From positions 1 to 64,000 of the forward strand of contig JBGAPI010000014.1 of NCBI GenBank assembly GCA_044221335.1: 64,000 nt of DNA, in the 5' to 3' direction. The position numbers and the translations under genes were made by a program. Each line of letters starts with the position of its first letter. The first letter of the stretch is position 1. This DNA is from JBGAPI01 sp044221335. GTDB taxonomy: Bacteria; Pseudomonadota; Gammaproteobacteria; Xanthomonadales; Ahniellaceae. Below, piece after piece: positions 8,365-16,658 of the stretch. Under the pieces are notes generated by a model. The model was given only the letters and a program-made list of their open reading frames with translations, was not told the origin of the DNA and did not search any database.

Positions 8365-8943
8365 TCACTGCGGCAGCGGTGCCGGCGAGGCGCAGCTCAC
8401 GTTCGCCGACTGCATCGACTGGCGTCCGAACGGCGAGGTGATGGTGACCCGGATCGTTCCCGTGCCGGACCCGGTGCAGGTGAATTCGCGGGTCGACGAC
8501 AGCGGATTGTTCGGCGTGGTCTGCACGACCGCGCCGCTCGTGATCCAGGTGTATTGCAGGCGCGGCGATGTCGGATAGGCGGCACACCCGATCACGCGTT
8601 GCGGCGGGACGCCCGGCACGACCACGACCGGGGAGCACGCCAGCGTCGCGAACGGTGGCGCCATGGATTGCGCCACGCACAACGACGCGGGCGGGCTCGC
8701 CGCTGCGGTCGCCGCCCGGAGTCCGGTGGAGGTCGAGACCCGCGGACAATCCTCGCCGCCCCACATCCGATCCACCGGCGTCCAGGGAAAGTCGACGATG
8801 TAGTGGTTGTAGAAGTAGCACTGCTCCAGCGGGATGGGGGTCGATCCCGGATGGCACATCACGGTCGTTTCGGAGGCGAAGGCGATGGTCGCGACGCCGG
8901 AGAGCAGAAGCGCGGCGAGCGCCCGGGGATACGGCAGTGTCAC
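8365..8943 (-). CDS. Exported Cys-containing protein, type 2-like (module 2)
   Basis: 192 residues from the GTG at 8943, which has AGGAGA 5 bases upstream. It codes a signal peptide (LPYPRALAALLLSGVATIAFAS). The mature part has several Cys, then GCAAYPTSPRLQYTW, EFTC, GTIRVTITSPFG and SANVSC. That order (C.AYP, Y.W, xC, V.I, S..C) recalls the exported proteins at 3161 and 12555. A longer version starting at an ATG at 9060 lacks a leader and a good ribosome site. It is the first exported gene after the module 2 kinase. Function unknown. Confidence 0.75.
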   Translation of the reverse strand: MTLPYPRALAALLLSGVATIAFASETTVMCHPGSTPIPLEQCYFYNHYIVDFPWTPVDRMWGGEDCPRVSTSTGLRAATAAASPPASLCVAQSMAPPFATLACSPVVVVPGVPPQRVIGCAAYPTSPRLQYTWITSGAVVQTTPNNPLSSTREFTCTGSGTGTIRVTITSPFGRQSMQSANVSCASPAPLPQ

Positions 8944-9070
8944 GGAATTCTCCTGGTCGGTTGGAGGGAATACGGATCGCGGCGGGAATGTCCCGGGGGC
9001 GTCGGGGCGGACACGGCCGACCCGGCGTCGGCACGCCACGTCCATCGGAGCACGCGTCATCCTTCCGCGG

Positions 9071-9096
9071 AATTGATCAGTTCATTTCGGCGAACC
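9071..9096 (-). promoter_or_regulatory. AT-rich motif copy 4, upstream of exported gene at 8943
   Basis: The sense strand reads GGTTCGCCGAAATGAACTGA then TCAATT. It joins the two motif forms: GAAATGAA as at the sigma genes and CTGATC as at the exported genes. It lies 128 bp before the GTG start, the same distance as copies 1 and 3. Confidence 0.5.
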
Positions 9097-9132
9097 GCGC
9101 ATGCCCCGGGACCTCGTCCGGCGCCGAGGGGG

Positions 9133-11619
9133 TCAAGTCGGCGGCTCCGCTCCTGCCGCCGCCAGGGCGTCTCGTCCGGCGACGCAGTCCGGTCCCCGGT
9201 CCGCTTCGGGCCCGGCGCAGGCGAGAGAGAGGGCGTCGCGGAGCAGCCGCGCATGGGCCGCGCGCGTGTCGGCGGGCAGTCGCGGCAGCGAAGCGCGTTC
9301 CGGCGCGGCGGACAGCACGCCGAGCGCCTCGCGGGGACGCTCGCGGGCCAGCAGGAAGTTGGCGTAGCGCAGCCGGAAGAAGGAGACCGTGGGGGATTCC
9401 GCGCCGAGTCCCGCCGTGCCGTCGTCGAGGGCGCGGCGGTACCAGGTCTCGGCGGATTCGGACTGGCCCTGGACCTGCGAGAGCACCTCGGCCAGATTGA
9501 GCGCGCTGCGCACCGAGCGTGGGTGGCGCTCGCCCAAGGTGGCCGCGAACGTGTCGTGAGCCTGCCGGAACTGCGCCGCTGCCTCGTCATAGCGGCGGGC
9601 GTCGTTGTAGCCGCGGCCGAGGTTCATCCGGGCATCGGCGGTGAACGCACTGCCGGTGCCGAAGTCGGCGACGATCCGGTCGAGGACCGCCTGGGATTCG
9701 GCCAGCGCCGACTGCTTCTCGCCGGTATCGCGCAGTGCGACGATCCGGCGCTGGCGGGTCAGCAGGACACGCGAATTCGCCTCCGGCAAGGTCGCGCGCT
9801 GCCATTCGAGGGTCCGGTCGAGGGTCGCGAGGGACTCCCGGTCCAGCTCGGCGGCCCGTTGCGCGGCCGCCAGTTCCCAGCGCACCTGGGTCGCCATCAC
9901 GTCCGTCGCGGGGCGATCCTCGACCGACGCGAGCGCGCGCGTCAGTACGGCGATCGCCTCGGCAGGATGATTCTGATTGACCAGCACGTGGCCACGGGCC
10001 AGTTGCCATTCGGGCAGGTCGCCGAGGCCGTCGCCGGTGCCGTCGCCGAGCAGGCGATCGGCGTCACGCACCTGCCCGGCGTCGACGAGCGCCATCGCCT
10101 GCAGGATCCTCAGCCGACCGACATCCGTCGCGGAAAGGCCCGCGCGGCGAGCGGCGGCTTCGGCGCGGCCGGCGAGCCCGGCGGATTGCGGCCATAGTCC
10201 GAGATTGAACTGGATCCGGGCGACGGTCGCGGCGAGGTCGACGTAGATGTCGGGTCGTGCCTCGAAGGTCTCCTCGATCCGCGGAGCCGCCGCGTCGAGA
10301 ACCTGGCGCGCGCTGACGGCACCCCCGGCGACCTGTCCGGGATCGGCGGCGGCAAACGAATCGGACAGGAGCTGCATCGCGTAGCGGCTGCGGTCGCGCT
10401 CGCGGACCAGCTGGAGGTTCTGGCGCAGCAGCAGGGCACTGGCGCCGACCAGCACGGCCAGCATGAGCGTGCCCAGCGCGACAACGGCCCGGTGGCGGCC
10501 GATGAACTTCCGCACACGGTACCAGTGGTGTCCGCCGCGGGCCTCGACGGGGCGGCCGACGAGGTAGTTCGCGAGGTCCGCCTCCAGCCGTTCGACGGAC
10601 GGGTAGCGTTCTTCCGGTGCCTTGCGCAGGCAGCGCAGGACGATATCGTCGAGTTCGCCGCGGAGTTGCCGCGCGGGGATGCCGCCACCACCGCCCGCCG
10701 CCACGCTCGGCGCCGGTGGGGGCGTCTCCAGGACGAGTCGTTCGATCTGTCCTGCGGACAGATCGCGGAAGTCGAAGGGCCGTCGGCCCGCCAGCAGTTC
10801 GTAGAGCAGGAGTCCGAGACCGTAGACATCGCAGGCCACGCCGGTCGCCGTCCCGGAGAGTTGTTCCGGCGCGGCATACAGCGGCGAGAAATAGCGTTGC
10901 GCAGTCCGGGTCGACTCGTCCGACACGACGCCGAGGGGTTTGGCGATCCCGAAGTCCAGCAGCTTCGGCTCGCCGCCCGGGCCGACCAGGAGGTTCCCGG
11001 GCTTGAGATCGCAGTGCACGACGAGCTTGCGATGGGCCTCGGCGACGGCGCTGCAGGCGCGGCGGAAGAGTTCGATGCGCGGGCGCAGTCCGAGGCCGTG
11101 CCGTTCGCAGTAGCGGGTGATCGGTTCGCCGTCGACGAATTCCATCACCACGTAGGGCGTGCCATCCGGAAGTTCGGCGGCATCGAGCAGGCGGGCGATA
11201 TTCGGGTGCTCGAGCGCCGCGAGCAGTTGCCGTTCGCGGCGGAAGCGGCGCAGGAGATCGTCGTCGCAACGGTCGCGGTGAACGAACTTGATCGCCACCG
11301 TCTGTGCCACCGAGCCGTCGATCCGCTCGGCGCGGAACACGCGCCCCATGCCGCCGCTGCCGATCGTCTCGCGCAGTTCGAAGGGGCCGACCCGCAAACC
11401 GGGACCCGGTGCGACGCCATCGGACAGCAGTCGGCCGAGTTCGGGGACAATGGACTTCAGCGTCCGCTCGCCGAGTTCGTCGTCGAGTGCCAGCAGTGCG
11501 GCCAATTCGCGCTGCAACTCGTCGTCGCCCGCGGTGGCCTCGTCGACGAAGGCCCGGCGTCGTGCCGCGGGCAAGGCCAGTGCCTCGTGGAACAGCGCCT
11601 GCAGGCGCAGCGGATTCAT
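9133..11619 (-). CDS. Transmembrane Ser/Thr protein kinase with TPR-like periplasmic domain (module 2)
   Basis: 828 residues, ATG at 11619, 31 bp after its sigma gene. Kinase domain: glycine loop IGSGGMGRVF, VAIK (Lys111), catalytic loop VHCDLKPGN (202-208 region), DFG (222-224), APEQ. The usual HRD Arg is Cys, so this is a non-RD kinase, which in other families often means activity without activation-loop phosphorylation. A membrane span lies near 380-400 (VVALGTLMLAVLVGASALLL). The outer half has TPR-like helices (ARQVLDAAAPRIEE onward). By analogy with PknT/EcfP it should phosphorylate the adjacent sigma factor. All metal and ATP-binding residues appear intact. Confidence 0.9.
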   Translation of the reverse strand: MNPLRLQALFHEALALPAARRRAFVDEATAGDDELQRELAALLALDDELGERTLKSIVPELGRLLSDGVAPGPGLRVGPFELRETIGSGGMGRVFRAERIDGSVAQTVAIKFVHRDRCDDDLLRRFRRERQLLAALEHPNIARLLDAAELPDGTPYVVMEFVDGEPITRYCERHGLGLRPRIELFRRACSAVAEAHRKLVVHCDLKPGNLLVGPGGEPKLLDFGIAKPLGVVSDESTRTAQRYFSPLYAAPEQLSGTATGVACDVYGLGLLLYELLAGRRPFDFRDLSAGQIERLVLETPPPAPSVAAGGGGGIPARQLRGELDDIVLRCLRKAPEERYPSVERLEADLANYLVGRPVEARGGHHWYRVRKFIGRHRAVVALGTLMLAVLVGASALLLRQNLQLVRERDRSRYAMQLLSDSFAAADPGQVAGGAVSARQVLDAAAPRIEETFEARPDIYVDLAATVARIQFNLGLWPQSAGLAGRAEAAARRAGLSATDVGRLRILQAMALVDAGQVRDADRLLGDGTGDGLGDLPEWQLARGHVLVNQNHPAEAIAVLTRALASVEDRPATDVMATQVRWELAAAQRAAELDRESLATLDRTLEWQRATLPEANSRVLLTRQRRIVALRDTGEKQSALAESQAVLDRIVADFGTGSAFTADARMNLGRGYNDARRYDEAAAQFRQAHDTFAATLGERHPRSVRSALNLAEVLSQVQGQSESAETWYRRALDDGTAGLGAESPTVSFFRLRYANFLLARERPREALGVLSAAPERASLPRLPADTRAAHARLLRDALSLACAGPEADRGPDCVAGRDALAAAGAEPPT

Positions 11620-11650
11620 CGGCGGGCCCGCCCGTCGGAACCGCGGCGGT

Positions 11651-12247
11651 TCAACGCGCGGATGCGGCGGTCTGCACGCCGAGGCGGCGCGCCAGCCATG
11701 CGCGCGCGAACCGCCACTGGCGGCCGATGGTGGCGGTCGACGCGCCCTCGATCGCTGCCATCTGCTCGGCGGTGAGGCCCGAGAAGAACTTCATCTCGAC
11801 CACTCGCGCACTGGCCGGATCGAAGGCGGCGAGATCGTTCAGCGCTCCATCGAGGGCCAGCCAGTCGATCGAGTCGTCGATCGCCGGCAGCTGGTCGTCG
11901 TCCAGCTGGTCGAGTCCGACGAACTGCAGCCCGCCGCCGCGCTTGCCGCGCCTGCGCAGGCGGGCATGGTCGATGACCACCCGGCGGATCACGGTGGCGG
12001 CGATCGCGAAGAAGTGGTCGCGGCTGTTCCAGTCGGTTTCCTGGTCCAGGAACAGCTTCTCGTAGGCCGCGTTGGCGAGATCGGTCGCCTCCAGTGTCAG
12101 CGCGCCGCCCTTGCGGCGGATCTGGGCGCGGGCGATGTCGCGCAGGATCGGGTAGATCGCGGCCAGCAGGGGCTGCTCGATGGAACGGTCGCCGGAGCGC
12201 CAGCGCGACAGCAGGACGGTGATCGGGAGGTCGGGGTCGGGGGTCAT
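11651..12247 (-). CDS. ECF sigma factor, kinase-associated type (module 2)
   Basis: 198 residues. Region 2.2 reads LEATDLANAAYEKLF: Thr55 is at the position usually acidic, and the Glu kept in the other three copies (LANE/LVNE) is Ala here. Region 4 has EMKFFSGLTAEQMAAIEG and VGRQWRFARAWLARRL-type recognition helices (here IGRQWRF). It is the nearest paralogue of the sigma factor at 7013-7609. It is followed by the module 2 kinase after 31 bp and preceded by the conserved motif at 12287-12307. Confidence 0.92.
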   Translation of the reverse strand: MTPDPDLPITVLLSRWRSGDRSIEQPLLAAIYPILRDIARAQIRRKGGALTLEATDLANAAYEKLFLDQETDWNSRDHFFAIAATVIRRVVIDHARLRRRGKRGGGLQFVGLDQLDDDQLPAIDDSIDWLALDGALNDLAAFDPASARVVEMKFFSGLTAEQMAAIEGASTATIGRQWRFARAWLARRLGVQTAASAR

Positions 12248-12286
12248 GCGGGGTTCGGGAGCGGCCGGATGACAAGCGTGCCCGCC

Positions 12287-12307
12287 GATTCATTTCCCCG
12301 GCGTTAA
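12287..12307 (-). promoter_or_regulatory. Conserved motif upstream of sigma gene at 12247
   Basis: The sense strand is TTAACG-N5-GAAATGAATC, 40 bp before the ATG. It is the same motif at the same spacing as at 7649-7669. Confidence 0.55.
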
Positions 12308-12554
12308 GTCCGTCACCTTCCGGACATCGCCGCGTGCACGGCGGCGATGCCCATGGAGCGCGGTACGGGCGGAGGTCGCGTCCGTCCCAATGCCGTCGGG
12401 AGCCCGGAGCGTTTGAAGCATTCGCCGATGGTCTGGACGGCCCTGGCTTCGCCGGCTCCGAGCTTGCGGATCCCCACCGACAGACGTCGCTCAGGGGATC
12501 CGCCGGTCCGCCTCCGATCGCAAAGAGCGGTCGGCGGAGCTCGACGCCGGTCCC
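12308..12554. other. Gene-less stretch between modules 2 and 3
   Basis: With the motif beside it, this makes a 307 bp gap upstream of the module 2 sigma gene and downstream of the last module 3 gene. I see no gene, no T-tract terminator and no repeat family in it. Confidence 0.4.
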
Positions 12555-13061
12555 CTACTGCAGGATCGGACAGGCCAGCGTCCGGGTCATCGAGGTCGAG
12601 GCCGTTCCGTTGGCGATGGTCACGCTGACCTGGACGTATTGGCTGCCGCCGCAATAGACCGACTGCACCGGCAACGTGACCACCGGCACCGGAGCGGGGC
12701 CCGAAGCCTTCATCGACTCCGCGCTCTTGGCCGACCTGACGGTCGAGTTCAGCTTCGAGTCGAGCGGCGCGGCCAGCGGCTGGACGGTCCAGGTGTAGAC
12801 GAGCGTCGAGCCGTCGTCCTGGGGAAAGGCCTCGCAGAGGAAATGGTCGTTCGACAGCACGCAATCGAGCGAGGAGGGCACCGGAGGCTGGTCAGCGCCG
12901 AGGCAAGTGGTGTCCGTAGGCGGCTCTTCGCCCGGCGGGCACCACACCGTCGTACCCTTGCAATTCACCTCGGGCGGGGTGACGCAATTGCTGCCGGTGG
13001 CCTGGCAGAGCGGCGCCGCCAGGATCAGCAGCAGGAAGGCGAAGAAACGTAGGGGATTCAT
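12555..13061 (-). CDS. Small exported Cys/YxW protein, type 2 (module 3)
   Basis: 168 residues. The signal peptide is MNPLRFFAFLLLILAAPLCQA. The mature part is Cys-rich (NCVTPPEVNCKGTTVWCPPG), then LDCVLSNDHFLCEAFPQ, LVYTW, VYCGG, VQVSVTIANGTAS and TLACP. This is the same pattern as the protein at 3161-3634 (LHC...YQCEAYPQ, LTYQW, VVI...TG, TISC). It is the only exported gene of module 3 and lies 139 bp after the kinase stop. The AT-rich motif of the other modules is not clearly present upstream. Function unknown. Confidence 0.8.
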   Translation of the reverse strand: MNPLRFFAFLLLILAAPLCQATGSNCVTPPEVNCKGTTVWCPPGEEPPTDTTCLGADQPPVPSSLDCVLSNDHFLCEAFPQDDGSTLVYTWTVQPLAAPLDSKLNSTVRSAKSAESMKASGPAPVPVVTLPVQSVYCGGSQYVQVSVTIANGTASTSMTRTLACPILQ

Positions 13062-13200
13062 CGGGATGTCCTAGGGGTGGTCGGGGGAAATCGGTTTTCG
13101 CCGGAAGGAGACCAATCCCTGGTCTCGATCCGGCTGGCACTTCTACGCGGATTCGACGGAAAAACTCGATCACGCGGGCACGACGTCGGCCCGGACGGAG

Positions 13201-15717
13201 TCAGGGCGGGCGCAACGCGTTGCCGGCGCGCTGGCACAACACCGCCACGCGTGGCATCTGCGCGGCCCGCGGCACGCACAAGGCGGCGCGGATTTCCGTG
13301 AGAGACTTTCGATACTCGATCTGGTTGCTCTCGAACTTGCCGAACAGGACCGCCGGGTCGTCCTCGCCCTCAGGCAGGAGGATGGCCAGTGCGTCGGTCG
13401 GGTGCCCGCGCTCGAACTGGTGTTGTCCGCGGCGCAGCCGCAGCATGACGTTCATATTACTGTGTTCGCCGAAGCGGTGCGCGAACAGGGGCTGGAGCTC
13501 GACAAACAGAGCCTCGGACTCGACCGCGCCGTTGGGAGCGTAGGACAGCGCGTTGGCGAGGTTGAAGCGGGCGCGGAGCGTGTTGGCATGTTCCGGTCCG
13601 ACGGCCTTGCTCCACGCGGCGGCGGCCACGCGGAACTGCTCGATCGCCGCGCTCGAGTCGCCCTGGTCGGCGAGGACGCCGGCATAGGTGTTGTGGATCG
13701 ACGCAGCGAAGCCGGAATCGGGACCGTAGGTCCGGTCGACCGCATCGGCGAGACCGCGCGTCTCTGCCAGTGCTTCCGGTTTCTTGCCGGCGGCCTGCAG
13801 GGCCTCTACCAGGCGGATCCGGGTGAGCATCACCCTCGGGTGCTCGGCGGCCAGCACGGAACGCTGCCAGGCGAGCGTTCCCTGGAGGCTTTCGAGATTC
13901 CGTGCATCGTCGCCTGCGGTGCGCAGCGAGTCCGCGTGCTGCCAGCGCAACTGGGTCGCCACTTCGTCGGCCGGCGATCGCGCGGCGACCGCGGCAAGCG
14001 CGGGCTCGAGCACGGCGATCGCATCGCGCGGCGCGCCGCGCCTCGTCAACAGGCGTGCCTTCGCCAGCGACCATTCCGGGAGCGTCGCGCCGCCGAGCGA
14101 CTCCGCCAGCGCGATGCGCTGTTCCGCGACGTTGAGCTTCTCGGCGCGCATCAGCGCACGCGCGGCGCGCAACGCGGCAAGGGCGACTTCGCGTCGGGGT
14201 GCGGCGGCGCGCTGGGCGGCCGCGAGCGCCCGTTCGCTGAGTTCGACCGCCTGCGGCGCCTGGCCGACGGCGAGCTGCGTCTCGGCGATGGTGCCGGCGA
14301 AACTCGCGAAAAGGTCCGGCTGCGGCTGCTCGAGGTCGGCAAGACGGATGCGCGCGGCGTCGAGGATCTGCCGGGCACGAACGTCGCCACCGGAATTGCG
14401 CGCCGGATCGGCAGCCGTGAAGGCGTCCTGCAGCAGGTCGACGGTCGCCTGGGCACGATCGCGCTCGCGGCGGGTCGCCTGGGCCTGGGTATAGAACGCC
14501 GCGGCGCCGATGCCGAGCAGCAGCGCCACCGTGGCGCCGGCGGCGACCGCGCCGCGGTGGCGACGGATGAACTTGCCGACGCGGTACAAGCGATGGCCGC
14601 CGCGGTGGATCAGTGGTCGGCCTTCGAGGACATTGCCGAGCTCGGTCTCCAACTGTTCGGCCGAGGCGTAGCGTTCGGCCGGCGCCTTGCGCAGGCAGCG
14701 CAGCACGACGCTGTCGAGTTCGCCCTGCAGCAGACGCGCCTCCCTCCGGGCGTTGGGGTCGCCCTGCGCGAGGCGGCGCGCACTCGGCGACGGCGGCAGG
14801 GTGTGCAGCACGAGCTGCTCGACCTGCGCGGCGCTCTGTCCCTCGAAATCGAACGGGCGGGCGCCGGCCAGAACCTCGTAGAGCAGGAGACCGAGGCCGT
14901 AGACATCGCACGCGACGCCGACCGGGTCACCGGCGAGCTGCTCGGGCGCTGCGTACTGCGGGGAAAAGTAGCGGTGCGCGGTGCCGGTGGCGGCGCTCTC
15001 GCCGGCAGCGTCGTCGAGCGGCTTGGCGATGCCGAAGTCGAGCAGCTTGGGTTCGCCGGCTGCGGTGACCAGCAGGTTTGCAGGCTTGAGGTCGCGGTGG
15101 ACGATCAGCTGGCGATGTGCCGCGGCTACGGCGCCGGCGACCCGACGGAGCAGCGCGACGCGTGCGCGGACGTTGAGACCTTGCTCGCGGCAGTAGCGGT
15201 CGAGCGGCAGTCCGGCGACGTACTCCATCACCACGTAGGGCGTGCCGTCGTCGAGCTCGCCGGCGTCGATCAGGCGCGCGATGTTCGGATGGTCGAGGCT
15301 CGCCATCAGGCGGCGCTCGAGGTGGAAACGACGGATCGCGTCGGGGCCGAGGAGGGAGCGCTGCATCAGCTTGATGGCGACGACCTGGTCCACGCTGCCG
15401 TCGACGCGCTCGGCGCGGTAGACGGAGCCCATGCCCCCCTGGCCAAGCAGTTCGCGGAGTTCGTAGGCGCCGACCCTGAGGCCATGCCGGGTGGGCTGCG
15501 GTGCGGTGTCCGTCAGCGCGTCGCCGATCGTCGGCAGCAACGGACGCAGCGTGCGGTTGGCGATGTCGTCGTCGACCTTCAGCATTCCGCCGAGGCGCCG
15601 GCGCAGCTCCAGATCGTCGCCGCAGGCGGAACGAAGGAAGGCCTCGCGCTCCGGGGCGGGGCGTTCCAGGGCCGCGTGGAAGAGCTCCTGCAGGCGGGAG
15701 GGAGGCGCGGGCGGCAT
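13201..15717 (-). CDS. Transmembrane Ser/Thr protein kinase with TPR-like periplasmic domain (module 3)
   Basis: 838 residues from the ATG at 15717, 11 bp after the sigma stop. The frame stays open far upstream without homology, so the internal start is chosen. Kinase domain: LGQGGMGSVY, VAIK (Lys116), VHRDLKPAN (HRD 207-209), DFG (227-229), APEQ. A membrane span lies near 395-415 (AGATVALLLGIGAAAFY). The TPR-like outer domain shares AADPARNSGGDV.ARQILDAARIRL and ETQLAVG.APQAVEL with the module 1 kinase, so these two are closer to each other than to module 2. Expected role: sensing an envelope signal and phosphorylating the sigma factor at 15729. Confidence 0.9.
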   Translation of the reverse strand: MPPAPPSRLQELFHAALERPAPEREAFLRSACGDDLELRRRLGGMLKVDDDIANRTLRPLLPTIGDALTDTAPQPTRHGLRVGAYELRELLGQGGMGSVYRAERVDGSVDQVVAIKLMQRSLLGPDAIRRFHLERRLMASLDHPNIARLIDAGELDDGTPYVVMEYVAGLPLDRYCREQGLNVRARVALLRRVAGAVAAAHRQLIVHRDLKPANLLVTAAGEPKLLDFGIAKPLDDAAGESAATGTAHRYFSPQYAAPEQLAGDPVGVACDVYGLGLLLYEVLAGARPFDFEGQSAAQVEQLVLHTLPPSPSARRLAQGDPNARREARLLQGELDSVVLRCLRKAPAERYASAEQLETELGNVLEGRPLIHRGGHRLYRVGKFIRRHRGAVAAGATVALLLGIGAAAFYTQAQATRRERDRAQATVDLLQDAFTAADPARNSGGDVRARQILDAARIRLADLEQPQPDLFASFAGTIAETQLAVGQAPQAVELSERALAAAQRAAAPRREVALAALRAARALMRAEKLNVAEQRIALAESLGGATLPEWSLAKARLLTRRGAPRDAIAVLEPALAAVAARSPADEVATQLRWQHADSLRTAGDDARNLESLQGTLAWQRSVLAAEHPRVMLTRIRLVEALQAAGKKPEALAETRGLADAVDRTYGPDSGFAASIHNTYAGVLADQGDSSAAIEQFRVAAAAWSKAVGPEHANTLRARFNLANALSYAPNGAVESEALFVELQPLFAHRFGEHSNMNVMLRLRRGQHQFERGHPTDALAILLPEGEDDPAVLFGKFESNQIEYRKSLTEIRAALCVPRAAQMPRVAVLCQRAGNALRPP

Positions 15718-15728
15718 GGTGACGCGGT

Positions 15729-16316
15729 TCAATCCGACGATTCGACGCCGAGGCGCTCGCCGAGCCATGCGCGGGCGAAGCGCCATTGCCGTCCGACCGT
15801 GGCGACCGAACTGCCCTCGACTTCCGCGATCTGCTCCGCGGTGAGCCCGGAAAAGAACTTCAGCTCGACGATCCGGGCGCTGCCCGGATCCACCGTGGTC
15901 AGCTCGGTGATGGCCTGGTCGATCGCGAGCCAGTCGACCGAATCGTCGATGGTCGGCGACTGGCGGTCGGTCAGGCTGTCGAGGTCGACGAAGACCAGCC
16001 CGCCGCCGCGCTTTTCGCTGCGGCGCTCGCGGACGTAGTCGATCACCACGCGACGCACCACGGTCGCGGCGATCGCGTAGAAGTGGTCGCGGTTGCGCCA
16101 GTCCACCGACTGGGCGAGAAAGATCTTCTCGTAGGCCTCGTTGGCGAGTTCGGTCGCCTGCAGGCTGAGAATGCCGGCATGGCGCCGGACCTGGGCACGC
16201 GCGATGTCGCGCAGTACCGGATAGATCTCCGCGAGGAGCGCGTTCTCGACGTTGCGATCGCCGGAGCGCCAGCGCGCCAGGAGGCTGGTGATCGGTACGT
16301 CGTCGGAAGGTGTCAT
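15729..16316 (-). CDS. ECF sigma factor, kinase-associated type (module 3)
   Basis: 195 residues from MTPSDDVPITSLLARWR at 16316; a longer form from 16358 adds unconserved residues. Region 2.2 is LQATELANEAYEKIF with Thr55 at the acidic position. Region 4 is ELKFFSGLTAEQIAEVEG and VGRQWRFARAWLGERL. It is probably translationally coupled to the kinase 11 bp downstream. The TTAACG...GAAATGAATC motif of the other two lead sigma genes was not found upstream, which may mean separate control. Confidence 0.92.
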   Translation of the reverse strand: MTPSDDVPITSLLARWRSGDRNVENALLAEIYPVLRDIARAQVRRHAGILSLQATELANEAYEKIFLAQSVDWRNRDHFYAIAATVVRRVVIDYVRERRSEKRGGGLVFVDLDSLTDRQSPTIDDSVDWLAIDQAITELTTVDPGSARIVELKFFSGLTAEQIAEVEGSSVATVGRQWRFARAWLGERLGVESSD

Positions 16317-16658
16317 GCGCTGTCCAGGAGAGTCCGAGCCGGTGGGCCGGCAAAGCAAAACGACACGATTCTAGGCCGGAAGGGCGCCCAGGGGGAGTGA
16401 CGTCTTTCCCACGTCGATCGTCGCAATACTCGAACCGGTCCGTGGTGCCGGAGGATTGGAGCGGATCGCCCGGTTCCCGGAACAGATCGCGAGGGTGCGT
16501 CCGGAGTTCCGCTCCCCGGTCGAATCGCGGGACGTCGAGGCGCCGGCAAACCCGAAGGCCCCGCGACGAATGGCGCGCGGTCCCGAGCGATCCTTCCAGG
16601 GCGCGGAGTCCGTCGCCACCGGAGCGGATCGCGCCCGGTCGTCTCGTGCCGGAGCGCG
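16317..16658. other. Gene-less stretch upstream of module 3
   Basis: 342 bases between kbl and the module 3 sigma gene, both on the minus strand. On the minus strand a TAGAAT (16370-16375) could serve as a -10 for the sigma gene, but no convincing -35 is in place. An 82-codon minus-strand open frame (16371-16619) has no signal peptide or recognisable motif and is not called. Confidence 0.35.

Noticed and set aside
13402..16038. Long plus-strand open frame opposite the module 3 kinase and sigma factor
   Set aside because: Same shadow effect; the opposite strand has full kinase and sigma motifs.
16371..16619. 82-codon minus-strand frame upstream of module 3
   Set aside because: No ribosome site, leader or motif; Arg/Ser-rich as expected from random GC-rich sequence.
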